Below, one piece after another: positions 5,024-5,911 of a stretch of 5,911 bases of DNA. The notes beneath the pieces were generated by a model. It searched no databases. It saw only the letters and a list, made by a program, of their open reading frames with translations, and had not been told where the DNA came from. Made by a program: the position numbers and the translations under genes. This DNA is from Pseudomonadota bacterium. GTDB taxonomy: Bacteria > Pseudomonadota > Alphaproteobacteria > Rhizobiales > Hyphomicrobiaceae. The DNA is taken from positions 1 through 5,911 of the forward strand of contig JAEVZQ010000259.1 of assembly GCA_023392135.1 (NCBI GenBank), written 5' to 3'. Each line of letters starts with the position of its first letter. Position 1 is the first letter of the stretch.

Positions 5024-5911
5024 ATGATTCGACGCAGAACAGTTCTAAAGGGATTGGGCGCTACGGCGGTTGCCGGGGTGGTCGGCATGCCCGCGATCGT
5101 GCGCGCACAGGATGCTATCACGCTCAACGGCGCCTCGCAGTTCAACGACGACCATGCGTTCACGAAGACCATGGCCAAGTTCGGCGAGCTGGTGACGGAG
5201 GCCTGGGGCAAGCCGATCAACTTCGTCCTGCACAAGAACCGTGCCCTCGGCCTCGAGAAACAATACTTCGAGTACATGTCGCAGGGCCGGGCCGTCGACT
5301 ATGCGGTGGTCTCGCCGGCACATATGTCGACCTTTTCCAAGGCGGCTCCGTTCATCGACGCCCCTTTCCTGTTCCGCGAACTCGATCACTGGAACAAGGT
5401 GCTCGACGCTGATGTCCTGAAGCCCGTGGCGGACGAGATCGCCAAGAAGGCCGACGTCATGCTGATCGGCTACGCGGGCGGCGGCGTGCGCAACATCTTC
5501 ATCAACGAGCCGATGAAGTCGCTCGAGGACATCCAGGGCCTCAAGGTCCGGGTGCAGGGCGCTCCGATCTGGTCCCGGACGTTCCAGGCGACCGGCATGG
5601 CGCCGACCGTGATCGCCTATGACGAGGTCTACAACGCGATCCAGAACAACGTCATCAAGGCCGGCGAGAACGAGGCCGCAGGCGTCGAGCAGATGAAATT
5701 CTTCGAGGTGGCGCCGAACCTTCTGATGACGCAGCACGCCATCACCATTCGCCCGCTCTGCTTCTCGGGCAAGAGCTTCCGGAACCTGCCGAAGGACTTG
5801 CAGGAGATCGTGCTCAAAGCGGGCAAGGAAGCAGGCAAATACGGCCGGGAGGTCGAGTCGTCGGAGGACGCCAAGAAGCTCGAGGCGCTGGAGAAGGCCG
5901 GCAAGCTGAAG
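5024..5911 (+). CDS. TRAP transporter DctP-family substrate-binding protein (3' end beyond the window)
   Basis: This is a periplasmic receptor of a classical three-part TRAP importer. The 296 visible residues are open to the right edge; family members are usually ~330-345 long, so roughly 40 are missing. Residues 1-28 form a Tat-type signal: RRRTVLKG, a hydrophobic stretch, then VRA|QD as the likely cleavage site. The body carries DctP features: GVRNIF at 154-159, GLKVRVQGAP at 172-181 with R176 at the place of the conserved carboxylate-binding arginine, AYDEVYNAIQ at 198-207, and AGENEAAG at 213-220 where relatives have a DG.EN-like motif. The start at 5024 is set by GGAGGAG. The small and large permease genes are expected downstream. 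The divergent racemase-family gene suggests a sugar acid or hydroxy acid ligand, which is inference. Confidence 0.93.
   Translation, partial: MIRRRTVLKGLGATAVAGVVGMPAIVRAQDAITLNGASQFNDDHAFTKTMAKFGELVTEAWGKPINFVLHKNRALGLEKQYFEYMSQGRAVDYAVVSPAHMSTFSKAAPFIDAPFLFRELDHWNKVLDADVLKPVADEIAKKADVMLIGYAGGGVRNIFINEPMKSLEDIQGLKVRVQGAPIWSRTFQATGMAPTVIAYDEVYNAIQNNVIKAGENEAAGVEQMKFFEVAPNLLMTQHAITIRPLCFSGKSFRNLPKDLQEIVLKAGKEAGKYGREVESSEDAKKLEALEKAGKLK

Overview
The window comes from a GC-rich genome. Codon use and gene content (TRAP carboxylate importers beside an enolase-superfamily acid-sugar enzyme) fit an alphaproteobacterium of the Rhizobiales/Rhodospirillales kind. That placement is inferred from style and not proven by any marker in the window. 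There is no rRNA, tRNA, CRISPR array, transposase or integrase here.

Layout from left to right. Bases 1-188 hold no convincing gene. They are AT-richer and carry two related imperfect palindromes 64 bp apart. A 14-bp perfect hairpin (189-223) follows, just beyond the end of the first operon. On the minus strand lies a two-gene TAXI-type TRAP operon, read right to left: a periplasmic TAXI solute-binding protein (start 3298, end 2279), an 84-nt gap with alternative stem-loops, then a fused DctQ-DctM permease (2194-248). Its promoter region lies in a 448-bp gene-free stretch (3299-3746), which also holds several dyads and a 10-bp hairpin directly after the next gene's stop codon. Also on the minus strand is a mandelate racemase / muconate lactonizing enzyme family gene (4895-3747) with a complete set of metal-binding and acid/base residues. 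Divergent from it on the plus strand, across a 128-bp intergenic region, is the start of a second, unrelated TRAP system. Its DctP-family binding protein has a Tat-type signal peptide and runs off the right edge (5024-5911).

How the genes fit together (inference): a carboxylate or sugar acid would be imported by one or both TRAP systems, and the enolase-superfamily enzyme would dehydrate or epimerise it. The divergent dctP/racemase-like pair is the tightest functional link. The membrane subunits of the DctP system are expected just beyond the right edge. No regulator is encoded in the window, although candidate operator-like dyads flank both operons.

Overall this looks like a fairly ordinary catabolic/transport locus. 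I did not find a clearly novel system. The points most worth checking are the pairing of two TRAP classes around one enzyme, the enzyme's unknown substrate, and several strong dyads that are not canonical terminators.
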